Source: Hydractinia symbiolongicarpus (lineage: Eukaryota; Cnidaria; Hydrozoa; Anthoathecata; Hydractiniidae). Taken from it: DNA of 64,000 nt. The stretch lies in the NCBI RefSeq assembly GCF_029227915.1, contig NC_079886.1, positions 12,547,501 to 12,611,500 on the forward strand, read 5' to 3'. The position numbers were made by a program, and so were the translations under genes. Positions 35,931 through 49,154 of the stretch are shown one piece after another; the first letter of the stretch is position 1; each line of letters begins with the position of its first letter. Below the pieces are notes generated by a model. It made no database searches, was not told the origin of the DNA, and saw nothing but the letters and a program-made list of their open reading frames with translations.

Positions 35931-38900
35931 AGTCTAATAAAAACCTCGCACGTCAATCACGCGGTTTCACCTGTCTGCGCAGGATACCATTGGACTATTC
36001 CTTCCAGTCTCATTGCACTACAACGTTCCAAGTGGTTTTCCTCAGCGCTGTGGCCTTAGAACTCTCTTAACTATGTGCACAGTCCTATAAAGGCCGTAAT
36101 ATTGCTTTTTGCAGTCTAATAAAGGCTTCACACGTAAATCACGTGGTTTCACCTGCCTGCACAGGTTACCATTGGACTGTTCCTTCTAGTCTCAATGCAC
36201 TACAACGTTTCAAGTGGTTTTCCTCAGCGCTGTGGCCTTAGAACTCTCTTAACTATGTGCACAGTCCTATAAAGGCCGTAATATGGCTTTTTGCAGTCTA
36301 ATAAAGGCTTCACACGTAAATCACGTGGTTTCACCTGCCTGCGCAGGTTACCATTGGACTGTTCCTTCTAGTTTCAATGCACTACAACGTTCCAAGTGGT
36401 TTTCCTCAGCGCTGTGGCCTTAGAACTCTCTTAACTATGTGCACAGTCCAATAAAGGCCGTAATATGGCTTTTTGCAGTCTAATAAAGGCTTCACACGTA
36501 AATCATGTGGTTTCACCTGCCTGCGCAGGTTACCATTGGACTAGCCGTTCCAGTCTCAATGCGCTCTAACGTCCCAAGTCGTTTTCATTAGCGCCGTTGC
36601 CTTAGAACACTCTTAACTACGTGCACAGTCATATAAAGGCTGCAATATGGCCTTTTGCAGTCTAATACAGGCTTCACACGTAAATCACGTGGTTTCACCT
36701 GCTTGTGCAGGTTACCATCGACTAGTCCTTTCAGTCTCAATGCGCTGCAACGTCCAAAGTCGTTTTCATTAGCGCTGTTGCCTTACAACACTCCTAACTA
36801 CGTGCACAGTCCAATAAAGGGTGTATAGCCATTTGCAGTCTAATATAGGCCTCACACGTAAATCACGTGGTTTCACCTGCCTGCGCAGGTTACCATTGGA
36901 CTAGTCCTTCCAGTCTCAATGCGCTACAACGTCCCAAGTCGTTTTCATTAGCGCCGTTGCCTTACAACACTCTTAACTACGTGCACAGTCCTATAAAGAC
37001 CGTAATATACCTTTTTGCAGTCCAATAAAGTCCGCACACGTAAATCACGTGGTTCCATCTGCCTGCGCAGGTTACCATTGGACAATTCCTGCCAGTCTCA
37101 ATGCACTACAACGTTCCAAGTCGTTTTCCTCAGCGCTGTGGCATTACAACACTCTTAACAACGTGCACAGTCATATAAAGGTTGTAATATGGCTTTTTGC
37201 AGTCTAATAAAAGCCTCACACGTAAATCACGTGGTTCCATTTGCTTGCGCAGGTTACCATTGGACTATTCCTTCCAGTCTCAATGCACTACAACGTCCCA
37301 AGTCGTTTTCAATAGCGCCGTTGCCTTACAACACTCTTAACTACGTGCACAGTCCTATAAAGACCGAATATACCTTTTTGCAGTCCAATAAAGTCCGCAC
37401 ACGTAAATCACGTGGTTCCATCTGCCTGCGCAGGTTACCATTGGACTGTTCCTTCTAGTCTCGATGCACTACAACGTTCCAAGTGGTTTTCTTTAGCGCC
37501 ATGGCCTTAGAACACTCTTAACTACGTGCACAGTCCTATAAAGACCGTAATATACCTTTTTGCAGTCCAATAAAGGCCGCACACGTATATCACGCGGTTT
37601 CAGCTGCCTGCACTGGTTACCATTGGACTTGTCGTTCCAGTCTTAATGCGCTATCACGTCCCAAGTCGTTTTCATTAGCGCCGCTGCCTTACAACACTCT
37701 TAACTACGTGCACAGTCCTATAAAGGCTGCAATATGGTCTTTTGCAGTCTAATAAAAACTTCGCACATCAATCACGCGGTTTCACCTGTCTGCGCAGGTT
37801 ACCATTGGACTAGTCCTTCCATTCTCAATGCGCTACAACGTATCAAGTCGTTTTTATTAGCGCCGCTGCCTTACAACACTCTGAACTGCGTGCACAGTCC
37901 TATAAAGGCTGTAATATGGCCTTTTGCAGTCTAATAAAGGCCTTGCACGTAAATCACGTGGTTTCACCTGCCTGCGCAGGTTACCATTGGACTATTCCTT
38001 CCAGTCTCAATGCACTACAACGTTCCAAGTGGTTTTCCTCAGCGCTGTGGCCTTAGAACTCTCTTAACTATGTGCACAGTCCAATAAAGGCCGTAATATG
38101 GCCTTTTGCAGTCTAATAAAGGCTTCACACGTAAATCACGTGGTTTCACCTGCCTGCGCAGGTTACCATTGACTAGTCCTTTCAGTCTCAATGCGCTACT
38201 ACGTCCCAAGTCGTTTTCATTAGCGCTGTTGCCTTAGAACACTCTTAACAACGTGCACAGTCATATAAAGGTTGTAATATGACTTTTTGCAGTCTAATAA
38301 AAGCCTTACACGTAAATCGCGTGGTTCCATCTGCCTGCGCAGGTTACCATTGGACTATTCCTTCCAGTCTCATTGCACTACAACGTTTCAAGAGGTTTTC
38401 CTCAGCGCTGTGGCCTTAGAACTCTCTTAACTGTGTGCACAGTCCTATAAAGGCCGTATTATGGCCTTTTGCAGTCTAATAAAGGCTTCACACGTAAATC
38501 ACGCGGTTTCACCTGTCTGCGCAGGTTACCATTGGACTAGTCCTTCCATTCTCAATGCGCTACAACGTATCAAGTCGTTTTTATTAGCGCCGCTGCCTTA
38601 CAACACTCTGAACTGCGTGCACAGTCCTATAAAGGCTGTAATATGGCCTTTTGCAGTCTAATAAAGGCCTTGCACGTAAATCACGTGGTTTCACCTGCCT
38701 GCGCAGGTTACCATTGGACTATTCCTTCCAGTCTCAATGCACTACAACGTTCCAAGTGGTTTTCCTCAGCGCTGTGGCCTTAGAACTCTCCTAACTATGT
38801 GCACAGTCCAATAAAGGCCGTAATATGGCCTTTTGCAGTCTAATAAAGGCTTCACACGTAAATCACGTGGTTTCACCTGCCTGCGCAGGTTACCATTGAC

Positions 38901-39365
38901 TAGTCCTTCCAGTCTCAATGCGCTACAACGTCCAAAGTCGTTTTCATTAGCGCTGTTGCCTTACAACACTCCTAACTACGTGCACAGTCCAATAAAGGGT
39001 GTATAGCCATTTGCAGTCTAATAAAGGCCTCACACGTAAATCACGTGGTTTCACCTGCCTGCGCAGGTTACCATTGGACTTGTCGTTCCAGTCTCAATGC
39101 GCTATCACGTCCCAAGTCGTTTTCATTAGCGCCGCTGCCTTACAACACTCTTAACTGCGTGCACAGTCCTATAAAGGCTGTAATATGGCCTTTTGCAGTC
39201 TAATAAAAGCCTCACACGTAAATCACGTGGTTCCATCTGCCTGCGCAGGTTACCATTGACTAGTCCTTCCAGTCTCAATGCGCTACAACGTTCTAAGTGG
39301 TTTTCCTCAGCGCTGTGGCCTTAGAACTCTCTTAACTATGTGCACAGTCCTATAAAGGCCGTAAT

Positions 39366-39733
39366 ATGGCCTTTTGCAGTCTAATAATGGCTTCACACGT
39401 AAATCACGTGGTTTCACCTGCCTGCACAGGTTACCATTGGACTAGCCGTTCCAGTAGCAATGCGCTCCAACGTCCCAAGTTGTTTTCATTAGCGCCGTTG
39501 CCTTACAACACTCTTAACAACGTGCACAGTCATGGAAAAGGTTGTAATATGGCTTTTTGCAGTCTAATAAAAGCCTCACACGTAAATCACGTGGTTCCAT
39601 CTGCTTGCGCAGGTTACCATTGGACTATTCCTTCCAGTCTCAATGCACTACAACGTTCCAAGTCGTTTTCATTAGCGCCGCTGCCCTACAACACTCTTAA
39701 CTACGTGCACAGTCCTATAAAGGCTGCAATATA
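39366..39733 (+). repeat. Monomer pair with 1-bp insertion CATGGAAAAGG (183 bp)
   Basis: At about 39,531 CATATAAAGG reads CATGGAAAAGG, one base longer, which makes a 183-bp unit divisible by 3. As a result an open frame of 122 codons crosses two monomers. It is simply the common 61-codon satellite frame twice, so I do not call a gene. The same allele is at about 55,402 in U2; the otherwise similar monomer at 57,959 has the normal CATATAAAGG. Confidence 0.85.
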
Positions 39734-40777
39734 GCCTTTTGCAGTCTAATAAAAACCTCGCACGTCAATCACGCGTTTTCACCTGTCTGCGCAGGTTACC
39801 ATTGGACTATTCCTTCCAGTCTCAATGCACTACAACGTTCCAAGTCGTTTTCATTAGCGCCGCTGCCTTACAACACTCTTAACTACGTGCACAGTCCTAT
39901 AAAGGCTGCAATATAGCCTTTTGCAGTCTAATAAAAACCTCGCACGTCAATCAAGCGGTTTCACCTGTCTGCGCAGGTTACCATTGGACTGTTCCTTCTA
40001 GTCTCAATGCACTACAACGTTCCAAGTGGTTTTCCTCAGCGCTGTGGCCTTACAACACTCTTAACTACGTGCACAGTCCTATAAAGGCTGCAATATGGCC
40101 TTTTGCAGTCTCATAAAAACTTCGCACATCAATCACGCGGTTTCACCTGTCTGCGCAGGTTACCATTGGACTAGTCCTTCCATTCTCAATGCGCTACAAC
40201 GTCCCAAGTCGTTTTTATTAGCGCCGCTGCCTTACAACACTCTTAACTGCGTGCACAGTCCTATAAAGGCTGTAATATGGCCTTTTGCAGTCTAATAAAG
40301 GCCTTGCACGTAAATCACGTGGTTTCACCTGCCTGCGCAAGTTACCATTGGACTATTCCTTCCAGTCTCAATGCACTACAACGTTCCAAGTGGTTTTCCT
40401 CAACGCTGTGGCCTTAGAACTCTCTTAACTATGTGCACAGTCCAATAAAGGCCGTAATATGGCCTTTTGCAGTCTAATAAAGGCTTCACACGTAAATCAC
40501 GTGGTTTCACCTGCCTGCGCAGGTTACCATTGGACTATTCCTTCCAGTCTCAATGCACTACAACGTTCCAAGTGGTTTTCCTCAGCGCTGTGGCCTTACA
40601 ACACTCTTAACTACGTGCACAGTCCTATAAAGGCTGCAATATAGCCTTTTGCAGTCTAATAAAAACCTCGCACGTCAATCACGCGTTTTCACCTGTCTGC
40701 GCAGGTTACCATTGGACTATTCCTTCCAGTCTCATTGCACTACAACGTTCCAAGTGGTTTTCCTCAGCGCTGTGGCC

Positions 40778-43700
40778 TTAGAACACTCTTAACAACGTGC
40801 ACAGTCATATAAAGGTTGTAATATGGCTTTTTGCAGTCTAATAAAAGCCTCTCACGTAAATCACGTGGTTCCATCTGCTTACGCAGGTCACCATTGGACT
40901 ATTCCTTCCAGTCTCAATGCACTACAACGTTCCAAGTTGTTTTCATTAGCGCCGCTGCCTTACAACACTTTTAACTACGTGCACAGTCCTATAAAGGCTG
41001 CAATATAGCCTTTTGCAGTCTAATAAAAACCTCGCACGTCAATCACGCGGTTTCACCTGTCTGCGCAGGATACCATTGGACTATTCCTTCCAGTCTCATT
41101 GCACTACAACGTTCTAAGTGGTTTTCCTCAGCGCTGTGGCCTTAGAACTCTCTTAACTATGTGCACAGTCCTATAAAGGCCGTAATATGGCTTTTTGCAG
41201 TCTAATAAAGGCTTCACACGTAAATCACGTGGTTTCACCTGCCTGCGCAGGTTACCATTGGACTAGCCGTTCCAGTCTCAATGCGCTCTAACGTCCCAAG
41301 TCGTTTTCATTAGCGCCGTTGCCTTAGAACACTCCTAACTACGTGCACAGTCATATAAAGGCTGTAATATGGCCTTTTGAAGTCTAATAAAAGCCTCACA
41401 CGTAAATCGCGTGGTTCTATCTGCCTGCGCAGGTTGCCATTGGACTATTCCTTCCAGTCTCAATGAGCTACAACGTCCAAAGTCGTTTTCATTAGCGCTG
41501 TTGCCTTACAACACTCCTAACTACGTGCACAGTCCAATAAAGGGTGTATAGCCATTTGCATTCTAATATAGGCCTCACACGTAAATCACGTGGTTTCACC
41601 TGCCTGCGCAGGTTACCATTGGACTAGTCCTTCCAGTCTCAATGCGCCACAACGTCCCAAGTCGTTTTCATTAGCGCCGTTGCCTTACAACACTCTTAAC
41701 TACGTGCACAGTCCTATAAAGACCGTAATATACCTTTTTGCAGTCCAATAAAGTCCGCACACGTAAATCACGGGGTTCCATCTGCCTGCGCAGGTTACCA
41801 TTGGACTATTCCTGCCAGTCTCAATGCACTACAACGTTCCAAGTGGTTTTCCTCAGCGCTGTGGCCTTACAACACTCTTAACTACGTGCACAGTCCTATA
41901 AAGACCGAATATACCTTTTTGCAGTCCAATAAAGTCTGCACACGTAAATCACGTGGTTCCATCTGCCTGCGCAGGTTACCATTGGACTATTCCTGCCAGT
42001 CTCAATGCACTACAACGTCCCAAGTCGTTTTCAATAGCGCCGTTGCCTCCTTACAACACTCTTAACTACGTGCACAGTCCTATAAAGACCGAATATACCT
42101 TTTTGCAGTCCAATAAAGTCCGCACACGTAAATCACGTGGTTCCATCTGCCTGCGCAGGTTACCATTGGACTATTCCTGCCAGTCTCAATGCACTACAAC
42201 GTCCCAAGTCAATTTCAATAGCGCCATTGCCTTACAACACTCTTAACTACGTGCACAGTCCTATAAAGACCGTAATATACCTTTTTGCAGTCTAATAAAA
42301 GCCTCACACGTAAATCACGTGGTTCCATCTGCTTGCGCAGGTTACCATTGGACTATTCCTTCCAGTCTCAATGCACTACAACGTTCCAAGTCGTTTTCAT
42401 TAGCGCCGCTGCCTTACAACACTCTTAACTACGTGCACAGTCCTATAAAGGCTGCAATATGGCCTTTTGCAGTCTTATAAAAACTTTGCACATCAATCAC
42501 GCGGTTTCACCTGTCTGCGCAGGTTACCATTGGACTAGTCCTTCCATTCTCAATGCGCTACAACGTCCCAAGTCGTTTTTATTAGCGCCGCTGCCTTACA
42601 ACACTCTTAACTGCGTGCACAGTCCTATAAAGGCTGTAATATGGCCTTTTGCAGTCTAATAAAGGCCTTGCACGTAAATCACGTGGTTTCACCTGCCTGC
42701 GCAGGTTACCATTGGACTATTCCTTCCAGTCTCATTGCACTACAACGTTCCAAGTGGTTTTCCTCAGCGCTGTGGCCTTAGAACTCTCTTAACTATGTGC
42801 ACAGTCCAATAAAGGCCGTAATATGGCCTTTTGCAGTCTAATAAAGGCTTCACACGTAAATCACGTGGTTTCACCTGCCTGCGCAGGTTACCATTGACTA
42901 GTCCTTTCAGTCTCAATGCGCTACTACGTCCCAAGTCGTTTTCATTAGCGCTGTTGCCTTACAACACTCTTAACTACGTGCACAGTCCTATAAAGACCGA
43001 ATATACCTTTTTGCAGTCCAATAAAGTCCGCACACGTAAATCACGTGGTTCCATCTGCCTGCGCAGGTTACCATTGGACTATTCCTGCCAGTCTCAATGC
43101 ACTACAACGTCCCAAGTCATTTTCAATAGCGCCATTGCCTTACAACACTCTTAACTACGTGCACAGTCCTATAAAGACCGTAATATACCTTTTTGCAGTC
43201 CAATAAAGGCCGCACACGTAAATCACGCGGTTTCAGCTGCCTGCACTGGTTACCATTGGACTTGTCGTTCCAGTCTTAATGCGCTATCACGTCCCAAGTC
43301 GTTTTCATTAGCGCCGCTGCCTTACAACACTCTTAACTACGTGCACAGTCCTATAAAGGCTGCAATATAGCCTTTTGCAGTCTAATAAAAACCTCGCACG
43401 TCAATCACGCGGTTTCACCTGTCTGCGCAGGTTACCATTGGACTAGTCCTTCCATTCTCAATGCGCTACAACATCCCAAGTCGTTTTTATTAGCGCCGCT
43501 GCCTTACAACACTCTTAACTGCGTGCACAGTCCTATAAAGGCTGTAATATGGCCTTTTGCAGTCTAATAAAGGCCTTGCACGTAAATCACGTGGTTTCAC
43601 CTGCCTGCGCAGGTTACCATTGGACTATTCCTTCCAGTCTCAATGCACTACAACGTTCCAAGTGGTTTTCCTCAGCGCTGTGGCCTTAGAACTCTCTTAA

Positions 43701-44405
43701 CTATGTGCACAGTCCAATAAAGGCCGTAATATGGCCTTTTGCAGTCTAATAAAGGCTTCACACGTAAATCACGTGGTTTCACCTGCCTGCGCAGGTTACC
43801 ATTGACTAGTCCTTTCAGTCTCAATGCGCTACTACGTCCCAAGTCGTTTTCATTAGCGCTGTTGCCTTAGAACACTCTTAACAACGTGCACAGTCATATA
43901 AAGGTTGTATAGCCATTTGCAGTCTAATAAAGGCCTCACACGTAAATCACGTGGTTTCACCTGCCTGCGCAGGTTACAATTGGACTAGACCTTCCAGTCT
44001 CAATGCACTACAACGTCCCAAGTCGTTTTTATTAGCGCTGTTGCCTTACAACACACTTAACTACGTGCACAGTCCAATAAAGGGTGTATAGCCATTTGCA
44101 GTCTAATAAAGGCCTCACACGTAAATCACGTGGTTTCACCTGCCTGCGCAGGTTACCATTGGACTATTCCTGCCAGTCTCAATGCGCTACAACGTTCCAA
44201 GTGGTTTTCCTCAGCGCTGTGGCCTTACAACACTCTTAACTACGTGCACAGTCCTATAAAGGCTGTAATATAGCCTTTTGCAGTCTAATAAAAGCCTCAC
44301 ACGTAAATCGCGTGGTTCCATCTGCCTGCACAGGTTACCATTGACTAGTCCTTCCAGTCTCAATGCGCTACAACGTCCCAAGTCGTTTTCATTAGCGCTG
44401 TTGCC
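40778..44405 (+). repeat. U2 internal duplication, first copy (about 3,628 bp)
   Basis: The counterpart of 24,365-28,176. It repeats at 44,406-48,667 with offsets 3,628 (40,823/44,451) and 3,353 (41,953/45,306, 42,459/45,812, 42,831/46,184). It differs from U1: a monomer with ATAGCC, CCTCGCACGTCAATC and CTACAACATCCC sits at about 43,367-43,548, and the GTGCAAAGTCC group seen at 27.1 kb is missing. Confidence 0.83.
41548..42276 (+). repeat. f-cassette with 3-bp insertion, copy 3
   Basis: This is the U2 counterpart of the 24,953 cassette at offset 16,595, with the TCC insertion near 42,048. I saw no length difference from copy 1. Confidence 0.87.
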
Positions 44406-44632
44406 TTAGAACACTCTTAACAACGTGCACAGTCATATAAAGGTTGTAATATGGCTTTTTGCAGTCTAATAAAAGCCTCTCACGTAAATCACGTGGTTCC
44501 ATCTGCTTACGCAGGTCACCATTGGACTATTCCTTCCAGTCTCAATGCACTACAACGTTCCAAGTTGTTTTCATTAGTGCCGCTGCCTTACAACACTCTT
44601 AACTACGTGCACAGTCCTATAAAGGCTGCAAT

Positions 44633-44722
44633 ATAGCCTTTTGCAGTCTAATAAAAACCTCGCACGTCAATCACGCGGTTTCACCTGTCTGCGCAGGATA
44701 CCAGTCCTATAAAGGCCGTAAT
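44633..44722 (+). repeat. Truncated 90-bp monomer (92-bp internal deletion), U2
   Basis: It has the identical joint to 28,404-28,493, with GGATACCAGTCC at about 44,696-44,707, offset 16,229. The shared unusual break shows that U1 and U2 descend from one segment that already carried it. Confidence 0.9.
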
Positions 44723-44900
44723 ATGGCTTTTTGCAGTCTAATAAAGGCTTCACACGTAAATCACGTGGTTTCACCTGCCTGCGCAGGTTACCATCGACTA
44801 GTCCTTCCAGTCTCAATGAGCTACAACGTCCAAAGTCGTTTTCATTAGCGCTGTTGCCTTACAACACTCCTAACTACGTGCACAGTCCAATAAAGGGTGT

Positions 44901-45629
44901 ATAGCCATTTGCATTCTAATATAGGCCTCACACGTAAATCACGTGGTTTCACCTGCCTGCGCAGGTTACCATTGGACTAGTCCTTCCAGTCTCAATGCGC
45001 CACAACGTCCCAAGTCGTTTTCATTAGCGCCGTTGCCTTACAACACTCTTAACTACGTGCACAGTCCTATAAAGACCGTAATATACCTTTTTGCAGTCCA
45101 ATAAAGTCCGCACACGTAAATCACGGGGTTCCATCTGCCTGCGCAGGTTACCATTGGACTATTCCTGCCAGTCTCAATGCACTACAACGTTCCAAGTGGT
45201 TTTCCTCAGCGCTGTGGCCTTACAACACTCTTAACTACGTGCACAGTCCTATAAAGACCGAATATACCTTTTTGCAGTCCAATAAAGTCTGCACACGTAA
45301 ATCACGTGGTTCCATCTGCCTGCGCAGGTTACCATTGGACTATTCCTGCCAGTCTCAATGCACTACAACGTCCCAAGTCGTTTTCAATAGCGCCGTTGCC
45401 TCCTTACAACACTCTTAACTACGTGCACAGTCCTATAAAGACCGAATATACCTTTTTGCAGTCCAATAAAGTCCGCACACGTAAATCACGTGGTTCCATC
45501 TGCCTGCGCAGGTTACCATTGGACTATTCCTGCCAGTCTCAATGCACTACAACGTCCCAAGTCAATTTCAATAGCGCCATTGCCTTACAACACTCTTAAC
45601 TACGTGCACAGTCCTATAAAGACCGTAAT
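44901..45629 (+). repeat. f-cassette with 3-bp insertion, copy 4
   Basis: This is the U2 counterpart of the 28,672 cassette at offset 16,229, with the TCC insertion near 45,401. Together with the other three copies it shows that the insertion arose before the internal 3.7-kb duplication, which in turn preceded the 16-kb duplication. Confidence 0.87.
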
Positions 45630-48600
45630 ATACCTTTTTGCAGTCTAATAAAAGCCTCACACGTAAATCACGTGGTTCCATCTGCTTGCGCAGGTTACCA
45701 TTGGACTATTCCTTCCAGTCTCAATGCACTACAACGTTCCAAGTCGTTTTCATTAGCGCCGCTGCCTTACAACACTCTTAACTACGTGCACAGTCCTATA
45801 AAGGCTGCAATATGGCCTTTTGCAGTCTTATAAAAACTTCGCACATCAATCACGCGGTTTCACCTGTCTGCGCAGGTTACCATTGGACTAGTCCTTCCAT
45901 TCTCAATGCGCTACAACGTCCCAAGTCGTTTTTATTAGCGCCGCTGCCTTACAACACTCTTAACTGCGTGCACAGTCCTATAAAGGCTGTAATATGGCCT
46001 TTTGCAGTCTAATAAAGGCCTTGCACGTAAATCACGTGGTTTCACCTGCCTGCGCAGGTTACCATTGGACTATTCCTTCCAGTCTCAATGCACTACAACG
46101 TTCCAAGTGGTTTTCCTCAGCGCTGTGGCCTTAGAACTCTCTTAACTATGTGCACAGTCCAATAAAGGCCGTAATATGGCCTTTTGCAGTCTAATAAAGG
46201 CTTCACACGTAAATCACGTGGTTTCACCTGCCTGCGCAGGTTACCATTGACTAGTCCTTTCAGTCTCAATGCGCTACTACGTCCCAAGTCGTTTTCATTA
46301 GCGCTGTTGCCTTACAACACTCTTAACTACGTGCACAGTCCTATAAAGACCGAATATACCTTTTTGCAGTCCAATAAAGTCCGCACACGTAAATCACGTG
46401 GTTCCATCTGCCTGCGCAGGTTACCATTGGACTATTCCTGCCAGTCTCAATGCACTACAACGTCCCAAGTCATTTTCAATAGCGCCATTGCCTTACAACA
46501 CTCTTAACTACGTGCACAGTCCTATAAAGACCGTAATATACCTTTTTGCAGTCCAATAAAGGCCGCACACGTAAATCACGCGGTTTCAGCTGCCTGCACT
46601 GGTTACCATTGGACTTGTCGTTCCAGTCTCAATGCGCTATCACGTCCCAAGTCGTTTTCATTAGCGCCGCTGCCTTACAACACTCTTAACTACGTGCACA
46701 GTCCTATAAAGGCTGCAATATGGCCTTTTGCAGTCTAATAAAAACTTTGCACATCAATCACGCGGTTTCACCTGTCTGCGCAGGTTACCATTGGACTAGT
46801 CCTTCCATTCTCAATGCGCTACAACATCCCAAGTCGTTTTTATTAGCGCCGCTGCCTTACAACACTCTTAACTGCGTGCACAGTCCTATAAAGGCTGTAA
46901 TATGGCCTTTTGCAGTCTAATAAAGGCCTTGCACATAAATCACGTGGTTTCACCTGCCTGCGCAGGTTACCATTGGACTATTCCTTCCAGTCTCAATGCA
47001 CTACAACGTTCAAAGTGGTTTTCCTCAGCGCTGTGGCCTTAGAACTCTCTTAACTATGTGCACAGTCCAATAAAGGCCGTAATATGGCCTTTTGCAGTCT
47101 AATAAAGGCTTCACACGTAAATCACGTGGTTTCACCTGCCTGTGCAGGTTACCATTGACTAGTCCTTTCAGTCTCAATGCGCTACTACGTCCCAAGTCGT
47201 TTTCATTAGCGCTGTTGCCTTAGAACACTCTTAACTACGTGCAAAGTCCTATAAAGACCGTAATATACCTTTTTGCAGTCCAATAAAGGCCGCACACGTA
47301 AATCACGCGGTTTCAGCTGCCTGCACTGGTTACCATTGGACTTGTCGTTTCAGTCTCAATGCGCTATCACGTCCCAAGTCGTTTTCATTAGCGCCGCTGC
47401 CTTACAACACTCTTAACTACGTGCACAGTCCTATAAAGGCTGCAATATGGCCTTTTGCAGTCTAATAAAAACTTCGCACATCAATCACGCGGTTTCACCT
47501 GTCTGCGCAGGTTACCATTGGCCTAGTCCTTCCATTCTCAATGCGCTACAATGTCCCAAGTCGTCTTTATTAGCGCCGCTGCCTTACAACACTCTTAACT
47601 GCGTGCACAGTCCTATAAAGGCTGTAATATGGCCTTTTGCAGTCTAATAAAGGTCTTGCACGTAAATCACGTGGTTTCACCTGCCTGCGCAGGTTACCAT
47701 TGGACTATTCCTTCCAGGCTCAATGCACTACAACGTTCCAAGTGGTTTTCCTCAGCGCTGTGGCCTTAGAACTCTCTTAACTATGTGCACAGTCCAATAA
47801 AGGCCGTAATATGGCCTTTTGCAGTCTAATAAAGGCTTCACACGTAAATCACGTGGTTTCACCTGCCTGCGCAGGTTACCATTGACTAGTCCTTTCAGTC
47901 TCAATGCGCTACTACGTCCCAAGTCGTTTTCATTAGCGCTGTTGCCTTAGAACACTCTTAACAACGTGCACAGTCATATAAAGGTTGTATAGCCATTTGC
48001 AGTCTAATAAAGGCCTCACACGTAAATCACGTGGTTTCACCTGCCTGCGCAGGTTACCATTGGACTAGACCTTCCAGTCTCAATGCACTACAACGTCCCA
48101 AGTCGTTTTTATTAGCGCTGTTGCCTTACAACACACTTAACTACAAGCACAGTCCAATAAAGGGTGTATAGCCATTTGCAGTCTAATAAAGGCCTCACAC
48201 GTAAATCACGTGGTTTCACCTGCCTGCGCAGGTTACCATTGGACTATTCCTGCCAGTCTCAATGCGCTACAACGTTCCAAGTGGTTTTCCTCAGCGCTGT
48301 GGCCTTACAACACTCTTAACTACGTGCACAGTCCTATAAAGGCTGTAATATAGCCTTTTGCAGTCTAATAAAAGCCTCACACGTAAATCGCGTGGTTCCA
48401 TCTGCCTGCACAGGTTACCATTGGACTATTCCTTCCAGTCTCATTGCACTACAACGTTCCAAGTGGTTTTCCTCAGCGCTGTCGCCTTAGAACTCTCTTA
48501 ACTATGTGCACAGTCCAATAAAGGCGTAAAATGGCCTTTTGCAGTCTAATAAAGGCTTCACACGTAAATCACGTGGTTTCACCTGCATGCGCAGGTTACC

Positions 48601-49154
48601 ATTGACTAGTCCTTCCAGTCTCAATGCGCTACAACGTCCCAAGTCGTTTTCATTAGCGCTGTTGCCTTAGAACACTCTTAAAAACGTGCACAGTCATATA
48701 AAGGTTGAAATATGGCTTTTTGCAGTCTAATAAAAGCCTCACACGTAAATCACGTGGTTCCATCTGCCTGCGCAGGTTACCATTGGACTATTCCTTCCAG
48801 TCTCAATGCACTACAACGTTCCAAGTGGTTTTCCTCAGCGCTGTGGCCTTAGAACTCTCTTAACTATGTGCACAGTCCTATAAAAGCTGTAATATGGCTT
48901 TTTGCAGTCTAATAAAGGCTTCACACGTAAATCACGTGGTTTCACCTGCCTGCGCAGGTTACCATTGCACTAGCCGTTCCAGTCTCAATGCGCTCTAACG
49001 TCCCAAGTCGTTTTCATTAGCGCCGTTGCCTTAGAACACTCTTAACTACGTGCACAGTCATATAAAGGCTGTAATATGGCCTTTTGCAGTCTAATAAAAG
49101 CCTCACACGTAAATCGCGTGGTTCCATCTGCCTGCGCAGGTTACCATTGGACTA

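Larger units (their letters stand above)
23645..40057 (+). repeat. Large higher-order unit U1 (16,413 bp, about 90 monomers)
   Basis: U1 and U2 (40,058-55,929) are direct tandem copies. Corresponding monomers keep their order with offsets of 16,413 (23,682/40,095), 16,595 (25,358/41,953), 16,229 (29,077/45,306), 16,230 (33,564/49,794), 16,594 (37,189/53,783) and 16,412 (38,461/54,873). Each offset jump is close to one or a few monomers. Rare markers are shared: ATAAAAACTTCGCACATC after a TCTC at the start, two 90-bp or 4-bp deletion types, and CATGGAAAAGG near 39,532. The left boundary is where the match to U2 starts, inside ACACTCTTAACTACGTGC. Confidence 0.92.
44406..48667 (+). repeat. U2 internal duplication, second copy (about 4,262 bp)
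   Basis: The counterpart of 28,177-32,438 at offset 16,229 throughout, with the same truncated monomer (44,633-44,722) and the same CTCTTAAAAACGTGCAC ending. Only scattered substitutions separate it from the U1 version, such as ACTACAAGCACAG near 48,141 and GTAAAATGGCC near 48,529. Confidence 0.86.

Noticed and set aside
40040-40075. Possible assembly artefact at the U1/U2 joint
   Set aside because: Not fully excluded, but U1 and U2 differ by several whole-monomer events and private bases, which a simple duplicated contig would not show.
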